64,000 nucleotides of DNA from Pseudoalteromonas sp. P1-9 (GCF_001399975.1 NZ_LKBD01000008.1:1-64000), one strand, 5' to 3'. Positions 1 to 8,685 are shown, counted from the first letter of the stretch. Notes: generated by a model from the sequence alone, not told the origin. A program made the numbers and translations.

Positions 1-114
1 AAGGGTGTGGTTCTTTACTAACTAATGCGATTAAAGTGTGTGAACAGCTACCAGAGGGCTTCGGGAGAAATGCTTGTCGCTCAAGGGCCAATTAAAGATG
101 ACACCCACCTTTAA

Positions 115-267
115 TTGCTTGATGCCAAAGGCCGTGTCACGACAACTACCTACCCTGATGGGAGTACAACAAGCACTGAATACGATGTATTCGGTAATGA
201 ACTGGTGCAAGTGGATGACAAAATAACATGGCCACGCATCTTAACTAGCTTAATAACCACATCATGA
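115..267 (+). pseudogene. RHS/YD-repeat protein remnant
   Basis: This open stretch has a stop codon just upstream at 112-114 and ends in TGA at 265-267. It encodes a recognisable RHS/YD repeat, reading GRVTTTTYPDGSTTSTEYD and then VFGNELVQVDD, the typical G-x-V-x-x-x-Y-x-x-x-G pattern with the following YD-x-x-G-x-L unit. Full RHS proteins are secreted or surface toxins of a thousand residues or more, so this is only a fragment with no start and an unrelated tail after VDD. Bases 1-114 hold no continuous frame. It lies directly upstream of a REP-type transposase. I infer the decayed end of an RHS locus. The identity of the repeat is fairly sure, the history is not. Confidence 0.6.
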
Positions 268-310
268 CTAAACTTTAATCAGTTTTGGTTTTCTATCAAA
301 AGGTGGTTTT

Positions 311-1285
311 ATGGCAGTTCCGCGTCGAAATCAGGTGAGTTTGGTTGATACGCCTTTTTACCACTGTATTTCCCGTTGCGTCCGTCTCGCGTTTTTATGC
401 GGTGAAGATAAGGTCACAGGCAAGTCTTACGAGCATCGTCGCGCTTGGGTTGAAGAAAAACTTCTGCAACTTGCCAAAGTATTCTGCATTGATATTTGTG
501 CTTATGCTGTCATGAGCAATCACACGCATATAGTACTGCATGTTGATGAAAGGAAAGCGAAGCGCCTTACTCAAAAAGCGGTCATTATTCGTTGGCACAA
601 ACTCTTTAAAGGCAACTTACTTACGCAAAAATACCTCAGAGGCGATAAACTCGACCCAGCACAACTCATTACCCTAAACGATATGACGAATGCATTTCGT
701 AAACGACTCATGGACATTAGTTGGTTCATGCGTGTACTTAACGAAGACATAGCCAGAAAAGCCAATTTTGAAGATAACTGCACAGGTCGCTTCTGGGAAG
801 GGAGATTTAAATCGCAAGCACTCCTTGATGAAGCCGCACTTGCTGCCTGCATGGCGTATGTAGATTTAAACCCAATACGTGCAAAAATAGCCAACACACC
901 TGAAAAATCAGACCACACCAGTATTCAACAACGTATTAAAGCAGCGCTAAATGGTGAGCAACCTAAACCGCTTATGAAGTTTATTGGTAATCCACGAAAA
1001 CACATGCCAAAAGGCTTACCATTTGAATTAAATAGTTATCTAGAACTCGTTGAGCTCACAGGGCGCATTATGCGAGAGGATAAACGCGGTGCAATTCCAA
1101 TTGATGCACTCCCGTTACTCAATCGATTATCTATCAGCCCCGAAAACTGGCTCAAACTCACCACCCAGTTTACAAAATCATTTCATGGTGCAGTGGGTAA
1201 ACCTGCCATGATGGCAGCGTACTGTGAACACTTAGAGAAAAAACGACGACCCAATGTGAGCAATGCTCGGGCATTGTTGGCATAA
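311..1285 (+). CDS. REP-associated tyrosine transposase (Y1/HUH, IS200-like family)
   Basis: The 324-residue protein belongs to the Y1 transposase superfamily in its REP-associated (RAYT) branch. These are single-stranded DNA endonucleases that cut with an active-site tyrosine and bind metal through an H-x-H motif. The H-x-H is seen at residues 71-73 (SNHTHIVLHV), followed by GRFWEGRFKS at about 159-168 and AYVDLNPIRA at about 182-191, all hallmarks of this branch. The ATG follows an AAAGGTGG-like ribosome site. It is longer than many family members and appears intact. I could not identify IS-type ends or REP hairpins beside it. Its neighbour is an RHS remnant, a frequent place for such genes. 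Family call firm, present mobility unknown. Confidence 0.85.
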   Translation: MAVPRRNQVSLVDTPFYHCISRCVRLAFLCGEDKVTGKSYEHRRAWVEEKLLQLAKVFCIDICAYAVMSNHTHIVLHVDERKAKRLTQKAVIIRWHKLFKGNLLTQKYLRGDKLDPAQLITLNDMTNAFRKRLMDISWFMRVLNEDIARKANFEDNCTGRFWEGRFKSQALLDEAALAACMAYVDLNPIRAKIANTPEKSDHTSIQQRIKAALNGEQPKPLMKFIGNPRKHMPKGLPFELNSYLELVELTGRIMREDKRGAIPIDALPLLNRLSISPENWLKLTTQFTKSFHGAVGKPAMMAAYCEHLEKKRRPNVSNARALLA

Positions 1286-1447
1286 ATCGCAAAGCCCACC
1301 ATCTTTCAAAGTACATTCAACAGGGTTTAAACGAAGCCCAAAGTACTGCCGCGTTTTTTTTGGTAAAAACTGCTAATCACCCATTCTAATAAGTCAAAAC
1401 ACACAAAGTTACAGCTCAAAACTCAGATTAAGTTTTAAATTCTAGCT

Positions 1448-1651
1448 ATGTATAAATTAGCGTGTATTACTTTTAAAGTGGGTGGCATTATTACTTCAGT
1501 TATTACTTCACCGCCATTATTACTTCACCGCCTTATTACTTCACCGTTTTCAGATGAAGTTCAAAAGGAATATGACCTATCGAAAGAGCGTGTTCAAGAT
1601 GCTAATTACAAAAGAGACTTAGAGATCGCCAGATTGAAACGATCTCTGTGA
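1448..1651 (+). CDS. Small hypothetical protein, doubtful
   Basis: This 67-residue ORF is not recognised. Its first half is encoded by a short tandem repeat (see 1486-1546) and reads as an irregular ITS-rich stretch. Its second half, from about residue 35, is charged and helix-like (SDEVQKEYDLSKERVQDA then KRDLEIARLKRSL) and looks like genuine protein. No ribosome site is obvious before the ATG. The repeat units are not multiples of three, so copy-number change would shift the frame. It may be a decayed remnant of a coiled-coil gene or a spurious ORF. Confidence 0.25.
   Translation: MYKLACITFKVGGIITSVITSPPLLLHRLITSPFSDEVQKEYDLSKERVQDANYKRDLEIARLKRSL
1486..1546 (+). repeat. Short tandem repeat, unit about 15-17 bp
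   Basis: Four imperfect head-to-tail copies share the core TATTACTTCA, three of them followed by CCG. Spacings are about 15, 16 and 16 bases. The repeat lies inside the doubtful ORF at 1448-1651. Its period would disturb the reading frame if copies were gained or lost. Confidence 0.6.
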
Positions 1652-1737
1652 ATCACACAGTTTAAGTAATCGTAGTTATAAATTTGCAATAACCTTAGTT
1701 CCAATAGTTATTACAAGATTTCGTTTGACTTAGATTG

Positions 1738-2547
1738 TTATAAATCTAACTTTACTGTTACGTTACGATTTGAAGACCTACTTGCCTCAATATAACTACT
1801 TTTAGCGAATTTGTTACTTAGTGGAACTGATCTGTATCGCACTAAATTAAGCGTCATATTGCAATCATTTGATGTTCGTGAATCTTGATTAATCTCGTAT
1901 GTTTTATTTGAAAGAGCAACAAGCTCATGGGTTGGAAAGGTGTAATCGCCATTATCATCAATATCATAATTTTTTTGTTCTTTTATGTAGGTATAATCTT
2001 GGCAAAAAAACTGTGTCTCTAATTCCATTTGAGTGTCACGCCAATAAGGTAAACTCCACTGTAATGGAATCGATTGATTTTCATAAAATACATCATCTAG
2101 AGTAGGAGAGGAGAGCATGACTCTTTCTACCATCTCTACACGCATTGGGATTTTTGAGCCATCTAAACGGTGAAATGTAATTGTAAAGGTGCCTATTTCT
2201 CCACTTGTTGGTATCCTGGCAGTATAACGAAAATCAGACCAAACACCCCTTAAGCTGAAAATTGGCCAAACTGCTTCTCCAATTTCTCTTTCTTCAAGTC
2301 TTACTTCTTTTTCTCCATCGAAGCTTGCTGTTAAATACTCTCCATCGCTTAAATAAATTTCAGGTTTTAGCGTGCTATCTTCCCGCATTACTACGTTTAT
2401 ATAAGCAGAAGATTCATTATCTTCTTCTGTTTCATACACATATGCTTTCATATAAATATGTTTGGTACTAACACTTGTTGAATCAGTATTTCCACATCCC
2501 GTTAATAAAAAGATCAGTAATGCAGTTAATGTTAAATTTGATTTCAT
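1738..2547 (-). CDS. Hypothetical lipoprotein
   Basis: The 269-residue protein starts with a lipoprotein signal peptide: a basic N-terminus (MKSN), a hydrophobic core and the lipobox LLTGC with the cysteine at about residue 18. It is therefore expected to be lipid-anchored in the envelope. The rest is acidic and rich in beta-type sequence (YVYETEEDNESSAYINVVM), without any motif I recognise. It stands alone, divergent from the phosphodiesterase gene at 2785 with 237 bases between. No strong ribosome site is seen before the ATG. No function is assigned. Confidence 0.75.
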   Translation of the reverse strand: MKSNLTLTALLIFLLTGCGNTDSTSVSTKHIYMKAYVYETEEDNESSAYINVVMREDSTLKPEIYLSDGEYLTASFDGEKEVRLEEREIGEAVWPIFSLRGVWSDFRYTARIPTSGEIGTFTITFHRLDGSKIPMRVEMVERVMLSSPTLDDVFYENQSIPLQWSLPYWRDTQMELETQFFCQDYTYIKEQKNYDIDDNGDYTFPTHELVALSNKTYEINQDSRTSNDCNMTLNLVRYRSVPLSNKFAKSSYIEASRSSNRNVTVKLDL

Positions 2548-2743
2548 AAATGGTAAAAATTAGTTAATAGAGGCCTTTCTATATTAACAAATTAGCTGAA
2601 ACATATGCATTGTTGTTTATATATTTTTACAATACCATTTTGATATGTGTTCAATTACGCTTGGATGTATTTTTAATCAAATTGTTACTCCTTTGTCACT
2701 TCAAAATCACTTAATAGTAATACGTTAGCTATAAAGTTTTATC

Positions 2744-2755
2744 TGGTCTAGACCA
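2744..2755. promoter_or_regulatory. 12-bp perfect palindrome, candidate GntR-type operator
   Basis: TGGTCTAGACCA is a perfect palindrome 29 bases before the ATG of the phosphodiesterase gene. It equals the core of the operator of DasR-like GntR/HutC regulators, which respond to amino-sugar phosphates in other bacteria. No such regulator is encoded in this window, so the assignment rests on sequence resemblance alone. Confidence 0.45.
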
Positions 2756-2784
2756 AATTAAAAGTCAAACTAACAGGAATTACT

Positions 2785-4932
2785 ATGAAAACAAAAAACA
2801 TGTCGTGCAGTTACCCAATAAAGCAAATCGCGAAAGTGTCGTTGTTGATTGCTGGTGTGGCAATGTCCACTTCTGTCTTAGCAAAAACACATTCATTGCT
2901 GATAGCCGTTGATGGGTTACGTGGCGACGGTATTGAAAATGCGCATACTCCTAATCTTGATAACTTGATTAGTGGAAATTGGGCGAATGGCTATAACACC
3001 GCATTTGCACATTATGCGCAAACTATGAAGGACGCAGCGCCAAACAGTGGTCCTAATCATGTGGGTATTATGACAGGGGTTACATCAAGTAAAAGTGGTG
3101 TTACAGGTAATAATGATGTGGCAGGAGGCAATTATGCCACGTACCCACATTATTTAACCTTATTAGAGCAAGCAAACCCAACACTTAACACTGCGTATTT
3201 GGTGACTTGGAGCACCGATATGCAAATTACCAATAGCGCAGACGTAAAAATAGATGCAGATGATGCAACGAATACACAAAATGCGGTTGATATCATTAAT
3301 GGCACCTTTAAAGCGTCAAATTGGCAGCACGGGACTAATGTCGATGCATTATTTCTATTTCTCGATGACGTAGACGGTGCAGGGCATGCATGTTGTTTTG
3401 CGGCGTCAGATGACGGTTATATTAATGAAATAAACGATGTTGATAGTCAAATTGGTCGCATATTGGCTGCAATTAAAAGTCGTCCTAATTTTGACAGTGA
3501 AGATTGGCAAATTGTTCTGACATCTGATCACGGTGGACGTGGTTCATCGCACGGTATTCATGCAGCAGATAACTATACTATTCCATTTTTAGTGTCATCT
3601 AAAACCGCTAAACAAGGGTATTTAGCGGGCGTTCCTCATAATTATGATGCAGCGCCTACAGTACTCACTCATCACGGTTTAGCTGTGCCGGAAAATATGG
3701 ATGGTGTTGTGCAGGGGAACTTAGTGCGTGTTGTTAACGATAATGGCATAAAGCAAGACCTAAAAACCTATTTACCATTTGATGGCAATTATCTTGATGC
3801 ATCAGGCAATGCGCTTCACGCTCAAGTAGGCGGCGGCACACCAAATGTGCAAGCAGGTGGTAAGTTTGGTCAATATGTAAAGTTAAACGACGGCCAAGAA
3901 TACCTGACACTAGGAAAACCAACAGAACTGGATTTTCGCACAGATACAAACTTTACCTTGATGACCTGGTTTAGAGTGAGTGGCGACCAAGCCGGTGACC
4001 CAGTGATTGTTGGCAATAAAAATTGGGTAAGTGGGGCCAATCGCGGCACATTATTACTCGCTAACGAAGGTAATGGCGATGACTTTGGAATTAATTTAGC
4101 GTCATCAGGTGCCGACAGAAAAGACATCGTTCCAATAGATTACAGCTTTAATGGCTGGTGGTTACTGGTTGCAACGTTTGACCGAAATGGTGTTGCCACT
4201 ATGTACGCTGGAAGTCCAACTGGGGAGCTTAATATTATTGCTGGTGATATTGCTAATGTGGGTGATATTAATTCAGAGCTAAACTGGAATATTGGGCAAG
4301 ATGGTACCGGTAGCTATACCTATAGTTTAAAAGCCGATTTGGATGATTTTGCCGTGTGGCGCCGTGCGCTTAGTCTTGATGAAGTGCGCACTATTTATAA
4401 CAAAGGGCAAGGTACTGAACTAAACACCTTACTTAACAATGTGCAAAATAGATATTTAACACAGCAATCAAATATTAAGGTCGGTCAAAACTTGCCTTTG
4501 GTGATCATAACCGAAGTTAACGGCGAAACGTGTGGTTTGGAATGGGATAACAACCGCTTTTTTAATGAGCGTAATGCGAAATGGGATTGTACCGGCAATG
4601 CCGATCCAATGACGTTTACAGTTACGGGCATCATTAACGATGGCAAGAAATTAATAGCTGATGGTTATTTAGTCGCCAATGGTAATAAAGGCGCGTTTGA
4701 ATGGGATTCGTCTAAGCATGCTAATGAACGCAATGCAAAATTTGATGAAAACTCATCTGGTGACTTAATCTCAATTTGGCTGGTGAATGAAAGTAATCAA
4801 ACACGTATAGTCAACGAAGCAAGCGGCCAAATATGTGGCTTGGAGTGGGATGCATCTAAACTTAGTAATGAGCGAAATGCCAAGTGGGATTGTACACCAA
4901 ATATGGACACATTTCGTATTGAACTACTCTAG
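2785..4932 (+). CDS. Secreted alkaline-phosphatase-superfamily phosphodiesterase with LamG-like and lectin-like repeats
   Basis: The 715-residue protein has a long N-terminus with a hydrophobic signal segment (about residues 16-33, ending near VLAKT). Residues 34-320 form a type I phosphodiesterase/nucleotide pyrophosphatase-like fold: LLIAVDGLRGDGIENAHTPNLDNL holds the first metal aspartate, GPNHVGIMTG the nucleophile region, and TSDHGGRGSSHG the distal metal ligands. Residues 330-540 look like a LamG/concanavalin-type jelly roll (FTLMTWFRVSG, LDDFAVWRRALSLDEV). The last 140 residues hold three repeats of the form CGLEWD-x5-NERNAKWDC, the middle one lacking its cysteines. I infer an extracellular enzyme that hydrolyses a phosphoester while bound to a glycan. 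A ribosome site (AGGA) precedes the ATG, with the palindrome at 2744 upstream. Substrate unknown. Confidence 0.8.
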   Translation: MKTKNMSCSYPIKQIAKVSLLIAGVAMSTSVLAKTHSLLIAVDGLRGDGIENAHTPNLDNLISGNWANGYNTAFAHYAQTMKDAAPNSGPNHVGIMTGVTSSKSGVTGNNDVAGGNYATYPHYLTLLEQANPTLNTAYLVTWSTDMQITNSADVKIDADDATNTQNAVDIINGTFKASNWQHGTNVDALFLFLDDVDGAGHACCFAASDDGYINEINDVDSQIGRILAAIKSRPNFDSEDWQIVLTSDHGGRGSSHGIHAADNYTIPFLVSSKTAKQGYLAGVPHNYDAAPTVLTHHGLAVPENMDGVVQGNLVRVVNDNGIKQDLKTYLPFDGNYLDASGNALHAQVGGGTPNVQAGGKFGQYVKLNDGQEYLTLGKPTELDFRTDTNFTLMTWFRVSGDQAGDPVIVGNKNWVSGANRGTLLLANEGNGDDFGINLASSGADRKDIVPIDYSFNGWWLLVATFDRNGVATMYAGSPTGELNIIAGDIANVGDINSELNWNIGQDGTGSYTYSLKADLDDFAVWRRALSLDEVRTIYNKGQGTELNTLLNNVQNRYLTQQSNIKVGQNLPLVIITEVNGETCGLEWDNNRFFNERNAKWDCTGNADPMTFTVTGIINDGKKLIADGYLVANGNKGAFEWDSSKHANERNAKFDENSSGDLISIWLVNESNQTRIVNEASGQICGLEWDASKLSNERNAKWDCTPNMDTFRIELL

Positions 4933-5143
4933 TTAACACCAACCCATTCCCACTTTGGTAATGTTTTATTGATTTATTACTGTGCATTATTACGCGCTAT
5001 TGACGCAGTAAGTTATGTTGTAGTCATCGATATACAAGGTGTTTTAATTATCACTGCTTATTACATTTATTTACACAATGGTTTGAATTAGAAAAGAAAA
5101 CCACCGTATTATTGGCATCTATTTTATTTAAAAGGACTTTCTT

Positions 5144-5914
5144 TTGAACAAGCTGATTGTCATAAGCACGGTATTATCAAGTATTGTGCTTGCAGGCTGT
5201 GAATCGACGCCTGAAGTAAAACCACGTATGGCGCGATTTAATAGCTCCGAAGTTAATAGCCAACCTTTCCATTTTAACATTACCGCGGGCTCTGATAGCT
5301 CAAACCAAATTGCCATAAATAAAAATAAAAAGAGCGAGCGAGATAATACACTGCGTTTCTCAGCAGCGATGACACTAGGAAAAGGTTTAGAAGCACGTTT
5401 TGTTGATAACGGTGAAAATCAAGTTAGCTTAAAATATCAAATGCTAGGCGCACCGCTTGAAGAGAAAAAAGCGGGTAACTTGTCGTTAGCTGGCAGCCTT
5501 GGTTATATTTGGGATAAACGCAGCGAAAGTGCTACAAAGCAATACAATGATTGGTCAATGGAACACAAAAGTTACGACTTGTCGCTGATTGCGGGATATC
5601 GCTTAAATCGCCAAGCGTTGTTGTACGGTAGTGTGTTTTATCAAAATGGTGATGTAGAGGGTAAATATTATCTAATCGAACACTATGATGTGGCGCAAAA
5701 TAAAACCATTAATAAGGGCTGTGGCTGGGATAAAACCTGTGTAGGGTCTTACTTTTCAGACAAAGGTAATGCGTATGGCTTAAGTTTGGCATTAGAGTAT
5801 GAATTGTTAACTTGGCTCGCAGTCACCGGAGAAATTGTGCATCATCGTGCCGATTGGTTTGAACGCACTAATAATGAGACCGGCGCTCATTTAAATGTAG
5901 AGTTTAGGTTTTAA
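5144..5914 (+). CDS. Outer-membrane beta-barrel lipoprotein, hypothetical
   Basis: The gene starts with TTG, eight bases after an AAAGGA ribosome site. The 256-residue product has a lipoprotein signal peptide with lipobox VLAGC (cysteine near residue 19). From about residue 65 it shows alternating amphipathic strands (LSLAGSLGYIWDKR, YDLSLIAGYRLN, ALLYGSVFYQNGDVEG, AYGLSLALEYELL) and ends in LNVEFRF, a C-terminal phenylalanine typical of outer-membrane barrels. Eight or so strands would fit an OmpA/OmpW-sized barrel. A lipobox followed by a barrel is a little unusual. No specific family is recognised. It ends at a bidirectional terminator shared with the peroxiredoxin gene. Confidence 0.75.
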   Translation: MNKLIVISTVLSSIVLAGCESTPEVKPRMARFNSSEVNSQPFHFNITAGSDSSNQIAINKNKKSERDNTLRFSAAMTLGKGLEARFVDNGENQVSLKYQMLGAPLEEKKAGNLSLAGSLGYIWDKRSESATKQYNDWSMEHKSYDLSLIAGYRLNRQALLYGSVFYQNGDVEGKYYLIEHYDVAQNKTINKGCGWDKTCVGSYFSDKGNAYGLSLALEYELLTWLAVTGEIVHHRADWFERTNNETGAHLNVEFRF

Positions 5915-5938
5915 AAAGGCTGCAGATGCAGCCTTTTG
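5915..5938. terminator. Bidirectional rho-independent terminator
   Basis: The hairpin AAGGCTGC-N4-GCAGCCTT is flanked by A and T runs on both sides. It lies between the converging barrel lipoprotein gene and the peroxiredoxin-glutaredoxin gene and can serve both. Confidence 0.85.
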
Positions 5939-5945
5939 TACATGA

Positions 5946-6677
5946 TTAACGCTGAAAGTAGCTTTCTAAATCGTCTGAGCCACCAATGTGCTTACCACCA
6001 ATAAAGACTTGTGGTACGGTTTCTCGCCCCGACATAGCTTTTAAGCTTGTTAACGTTGCGTCTTTACCCAATACAATTTCTTCATAATTAAAACCATGCT
6101 TATCGAGTAAGCGTTTTGCATTTTGGCAATATGGGCAATTAGGTTTCGTAAATAATGCAACAGGCTTTGGTTTAACCGCATTAGGGTTAATGTAATCAAG
6201 CATGGTATCGGCGTCTGATACTTCAAACGGGTCGCCGTCTACTTCTGGCTCAATAAACATTTTTTCAATTACGCCATCTTTTACCAGCATTGAGTAGCGC
6301 CAACTGCGCTTACCAAAGCCAATCGCGCTTTTGTCAACAAGCATGCCCATGCCGTGCGTAAATTCACCTGTACCGTCTGGAATTAAGCGAATATTGTCAG
6401 CTTCTTGGTCATCTGCCCATGCTGACATAACAAAGCTATCGTTAACCGATACACACAAAATATCGTCTACGCCATTAGCTTTAAAGGTATTGGCAAGTTC
6501 GTTAAAGCGTGGCAAATGGGTTGATGAACAAGTTGGTGTAAATGCGCCCGGTAGTGAAAATACCACCACAGTTTTGCCTTTAAATAAGTCATCTGTTGTT
6601 ACTGTTTGCCATTCGTTGTTAGCAAAAATTGGTAAAGTGACTTGTGGTACTGATTGTCCTGAAATATCTTTCAACAT
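5946..6677 (-). CDS. Hybrid peroxiredoxin-glutaredoxin (glutathione-dependent peroxidase)
   Basis: The 243-residue protein fuses a Prx5-type peroxiredoxin to a glutaredoxin, as in the Haemophilus hybrid Prx/Grx. Residues 1-165 carry PGAFTPTCSSTHLPRF with peroxidatic Cys50. Residues 172-243 carry a glutaredoxin domain with CPYC at 181-184, TVPQVFIGGKHIGG and a final DLESYF. The enzyme reduces hydrogen peroxide and alkyl hydroperoxides in the cytoplasm, and the fused glutaredoxin recycles it with glutathione. A good ribosome site (AGAAGGG) precedes the ATG. The gene is monocistronic. OxyR control is common for this family, but I cannot confirm a site in the 155 bases upstream. Confidence 0.95.
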   Translation of the reverse strand: MLKDISGQSVPQVTLPIFANNEWQTVTTDDLFKGKTVVVFSLPGAFTPTCSSTHLPRFNELANTFKANGVDDILCVSVNDSFVMSAWADDQEADNIRLIPDGTGEFTHGMGMLVDKSAIGFGKRSWRYSMLVKDGVIEKMFIEPEVDGDPFEVSDADTMLDYINPNAVKPKPVALFTKPNCPYCQNAKRLLDKHGFNYEEIVLGKDATLTSLKAMSGRETVPQVFIGGKHIGGSDDLESYFQR

Positions 6678-6832
6678 GGTACGCCCTTCTAAAATCTGTA
6701 TTTTTAAACTGAGCTTAGTATGCCAATTAACTAACTTAAGCTCTAATGGATTAAATGGGTGTAATTAATCTATTTAATCGATGATTTGATTTTAATTTAC
6801 TTAAGCTAAAACCTTAACGACGTTAATTCTAG

Positions 6833-7525
6833 CTAAACACCACATGATTTATAACAGCGATTGATGTAAGCCACTAAGTTAGGCTTTTGCTCAATCGCTG
6901 CTTTTATTGGCGTTTCAAGTTTTCCATTTAGTAAATTGGTCAATGTTGCATAGGCAGCGCAGTCATATTGGGTCATGTAATCAGATACAAAGTAAGGTTT
7001 TTCTCCCAATAAGTTTGCCAAATGTACTACTGCTTCAATTGCAAAATCATATATTTGCGTTCTTGAATGCCGCCCAAGTCCTTGCGTATAAATGCTTTTA
7101 ATTAAGTTCTTTCTTACTAAATTTGGTACAAAGAGTTTGAGAATTCCGGGCATTTCTGAAAATAACTCGGCTTTAGTCGTCGGCCAAAACGCGTCATCAA
7201 CCCAGCGGCTGTAAACTAAGCACCAATACAACTTCTCTTCAATTAATTCTTTAATCAAATAACCGAGTGCATGCTGCTCGTCGCTCAGTGAAGCATCAAG
7301 TTGCGCTGTTTGATCTAATTGCGCGAGAATAATATTTGAATCGGCAACTAATTCATTGTTGATCAATGCCACGGGAAACTTCTTTTTTGGCATTTTTTCT
7401 GAATCAATACGATATTTGACTTGGTATTCTATCTTGGCCAATTTGCAGTAAGCTTCAAGCTTTAGCGCAAATGGGCTTGCGTTGGTAAGGCCAAAAGCGG
7501 GCGGAAATTCGTAGAGTGTTATCAT
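6833..7525 (-). CDS. Glutathione S-transferase-like protein, Fax/metaxin type
   Basis: The 230-residue protein has an N-terminal thioredoxin-like GST domain (MITLYEFPPAFGLTNASPFALKLEAY... shortened here) with the P-V-A-L-I and DSNIIL features of GST domain 1. An all-helical C-terminal domain of the failed-axon-connections/metaxin type follows, with KPYFVSD, the D-C-A-A-Y-A-T motif and a final helical cap. Such proteins are cytoplasmic GST homologues of uncertain substrate. A clear ribosome site (AAGGA) sits nine bases before the ATG. It lies 155 bases upstream of the peroxiredoxin gene on the same strand, so a shared role in thiol stress is possible but not shown. Confidence 0.8.
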   Translation of the reverse strand: MITLYEFPPAFGLTNASPFALKLEAYCKLAKIEYQVKYRIDSEKMPKKKFPVALINNELVADSNIILAQLDQTAQLDASLSDEQHALGYLIKELIEEKLYWCLVYSRWVDDAFWPTTKAELFSEMPGILKLFVPNLVRKNLIKSIYTQGLGRHSRTQIYDFAIEAVVHLANLLGEKPYFVSDYMTQYDCAAYATLTNLLNGKLETPIKAAIEQKPNLVAYINRCYKSCGV

Positions 7526-7930
7526 AATTACTGTCCTTGCTGTTTATAGGGTTTGTAGATCTTTGCTGTTCTACTTTTGTTCTTTTTGAACGTGCTTTTA
7601 TCGCGGCGCTCGATGTGTGGCCTAGCAATCTAAGCGAATGAGAAAAGTGCGCTCAAAAGAACCGTTCGGCAGCGCTTGATTGGGTTTTCTACTGTGTTAT
7701 CGGCTGACTCACATAGAATAACGATGCCACGCAGCCTCTGCCTTGTATAAAACCCAATAAAGCTGCTGTAAAAACGAACTTGAAAAATCAACAGACCCTA
7801 ATAATAATGATTTGTTTGTCAGGGAGTGTCAGTAGTGATGTTTATGTATATTTAATGACAAGACTAACTGATAACGCTTCAAAAATCTTTAAAATCATGA
7901 TTGAATTAAGCAAAAAAGCAAACACTACTT
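7526..7930. other. 405-bp non-coding region with a symmetric hairpin
   Basis: No ORF with coding character is seen between the two divergent genes. The notable structure is an inverted repeat with arms ATTGGGTTTT (7679-7688) and AAAACCCAAT (7749-7758). An inner GGCTG/CAGCC pair is placed 13 and 12 bases inside the arms, giving a symmetric long hairpin. The region must hold the promoters of both flanking genes. Confidence 0.5.
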
Positions 7931-8581
7931 ATGTCTGACATTATTTTACTGATTGAAAATAACGCACAAATTGCTTTAAGCCTGATTATTGTGCTGATTT
8001 TTATTATTCTTTTTAAACAGCATCAACAAAAGGAGAATGCGGTCACGAATAATATAGCAGGGCATGCACACCTAAAATTATTCGAAATAACGGCTAAGCA
8101 ACTACTGGTATTTCAAACGTTATTGGGCGAAATGATTTTTCGTCATAAATCTGCAATCGCTGAGCAGTTAGATGCAGCGTCAAAAGCTTTTTTAGAAGAT
8201 ACAAACGCAGCGATAGAGCTAAATAATCCAAATAAAGAGCTTCAGCTCAAAAAAGAATTTCAGGCACTTATCTGCAATACTCGGCAGACGGTTCAAGATG
8301 ACCAATTAAAAATAAGCTTGGCGGTTAAACAAATAGAAATGCTGGCGTCAAATGATCTCACTGTGTGTGTGTTTAATATTCAAAGTAAAGTGACTGCAAT
8401 GTTGTTGCATACCGATGCATACCTAAATCATTTATCGAACATCGCTGAAAGCCCGTTTGATTCGCGTTTGCAAACAAAGTTAGCGCTAAGTGATGATGAC
8501 CAAACTGTGCTTTTAGCATTAATTGATGAATTAAATGCACAGTTTAAGCAAGAGAAAAAACGTCTGCTAGCGAATAAGTAA
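7931..8581 (+). CDS. Membrane-anchored hypothetical protein
   Basis: The 216-residue protein has one hydrophobic segment at about residues 14-29 (IALSLIIVLIFIILF) and then a long soluble part predicted helical and partly coiled (AAIELNNPNKELQLKKEFQALI; LDELNAQFKQEKKRLL near the end). I do not recognise a family. The basic residues after the membrane segment suggest a cytoplasmic C-terminal domain. No good ribosome site is seen. The gene stands alone and converges on the EF-hand gene. Confidence 0.65.
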   Translation: MSDIILLIENNAQIALSLIIVLIFIILFKQHQQKENAVTNNIAGHAHLKLFEITAKQLLVFQTLLGEMIFRHKSAIAEQLDAASKAFLEDTNAAIELNNPNKELQLKKEFQALICNTRQTVQDDQLKISLAVKQIEMLASNDLTVCVFNIQSKVTAMLLHTDAYLNHLSNIAESPFDSRLQTKLALSDDDQTVLLALIDELNAQFKQEKKRLLANK

Positions 8582-8596
8582 GGGATATGGGGCTGC

Positions 8597-8644
8597 CATG
8601 TGCTTTGTAAACGACTGAATTAAAATAACTCGACAAAACACATG
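8597..8644. terminator. Possible hairpin between convergent genes
   Basis: The inverted repeat CATGTGCTTTGT / ACAAAACACATG (11 of 12 pairs) encloses a 24-base loop between the converging genes ending at 8581 and 8686. There is no T-run directly after it, so it is a weak terminator candidate. Confidence 0.35.
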
Positions 8645-8685
8645 GGCCCGTACTAAATTGTACATTCAAAGTTTAAAGTAAAGAC

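Noticed and set aside
571..918. 115-residue minus-strand ORF inside the transposase gene
   Set aside because: It is a shadow of the plus-strand transposase, which has clear family motifs.
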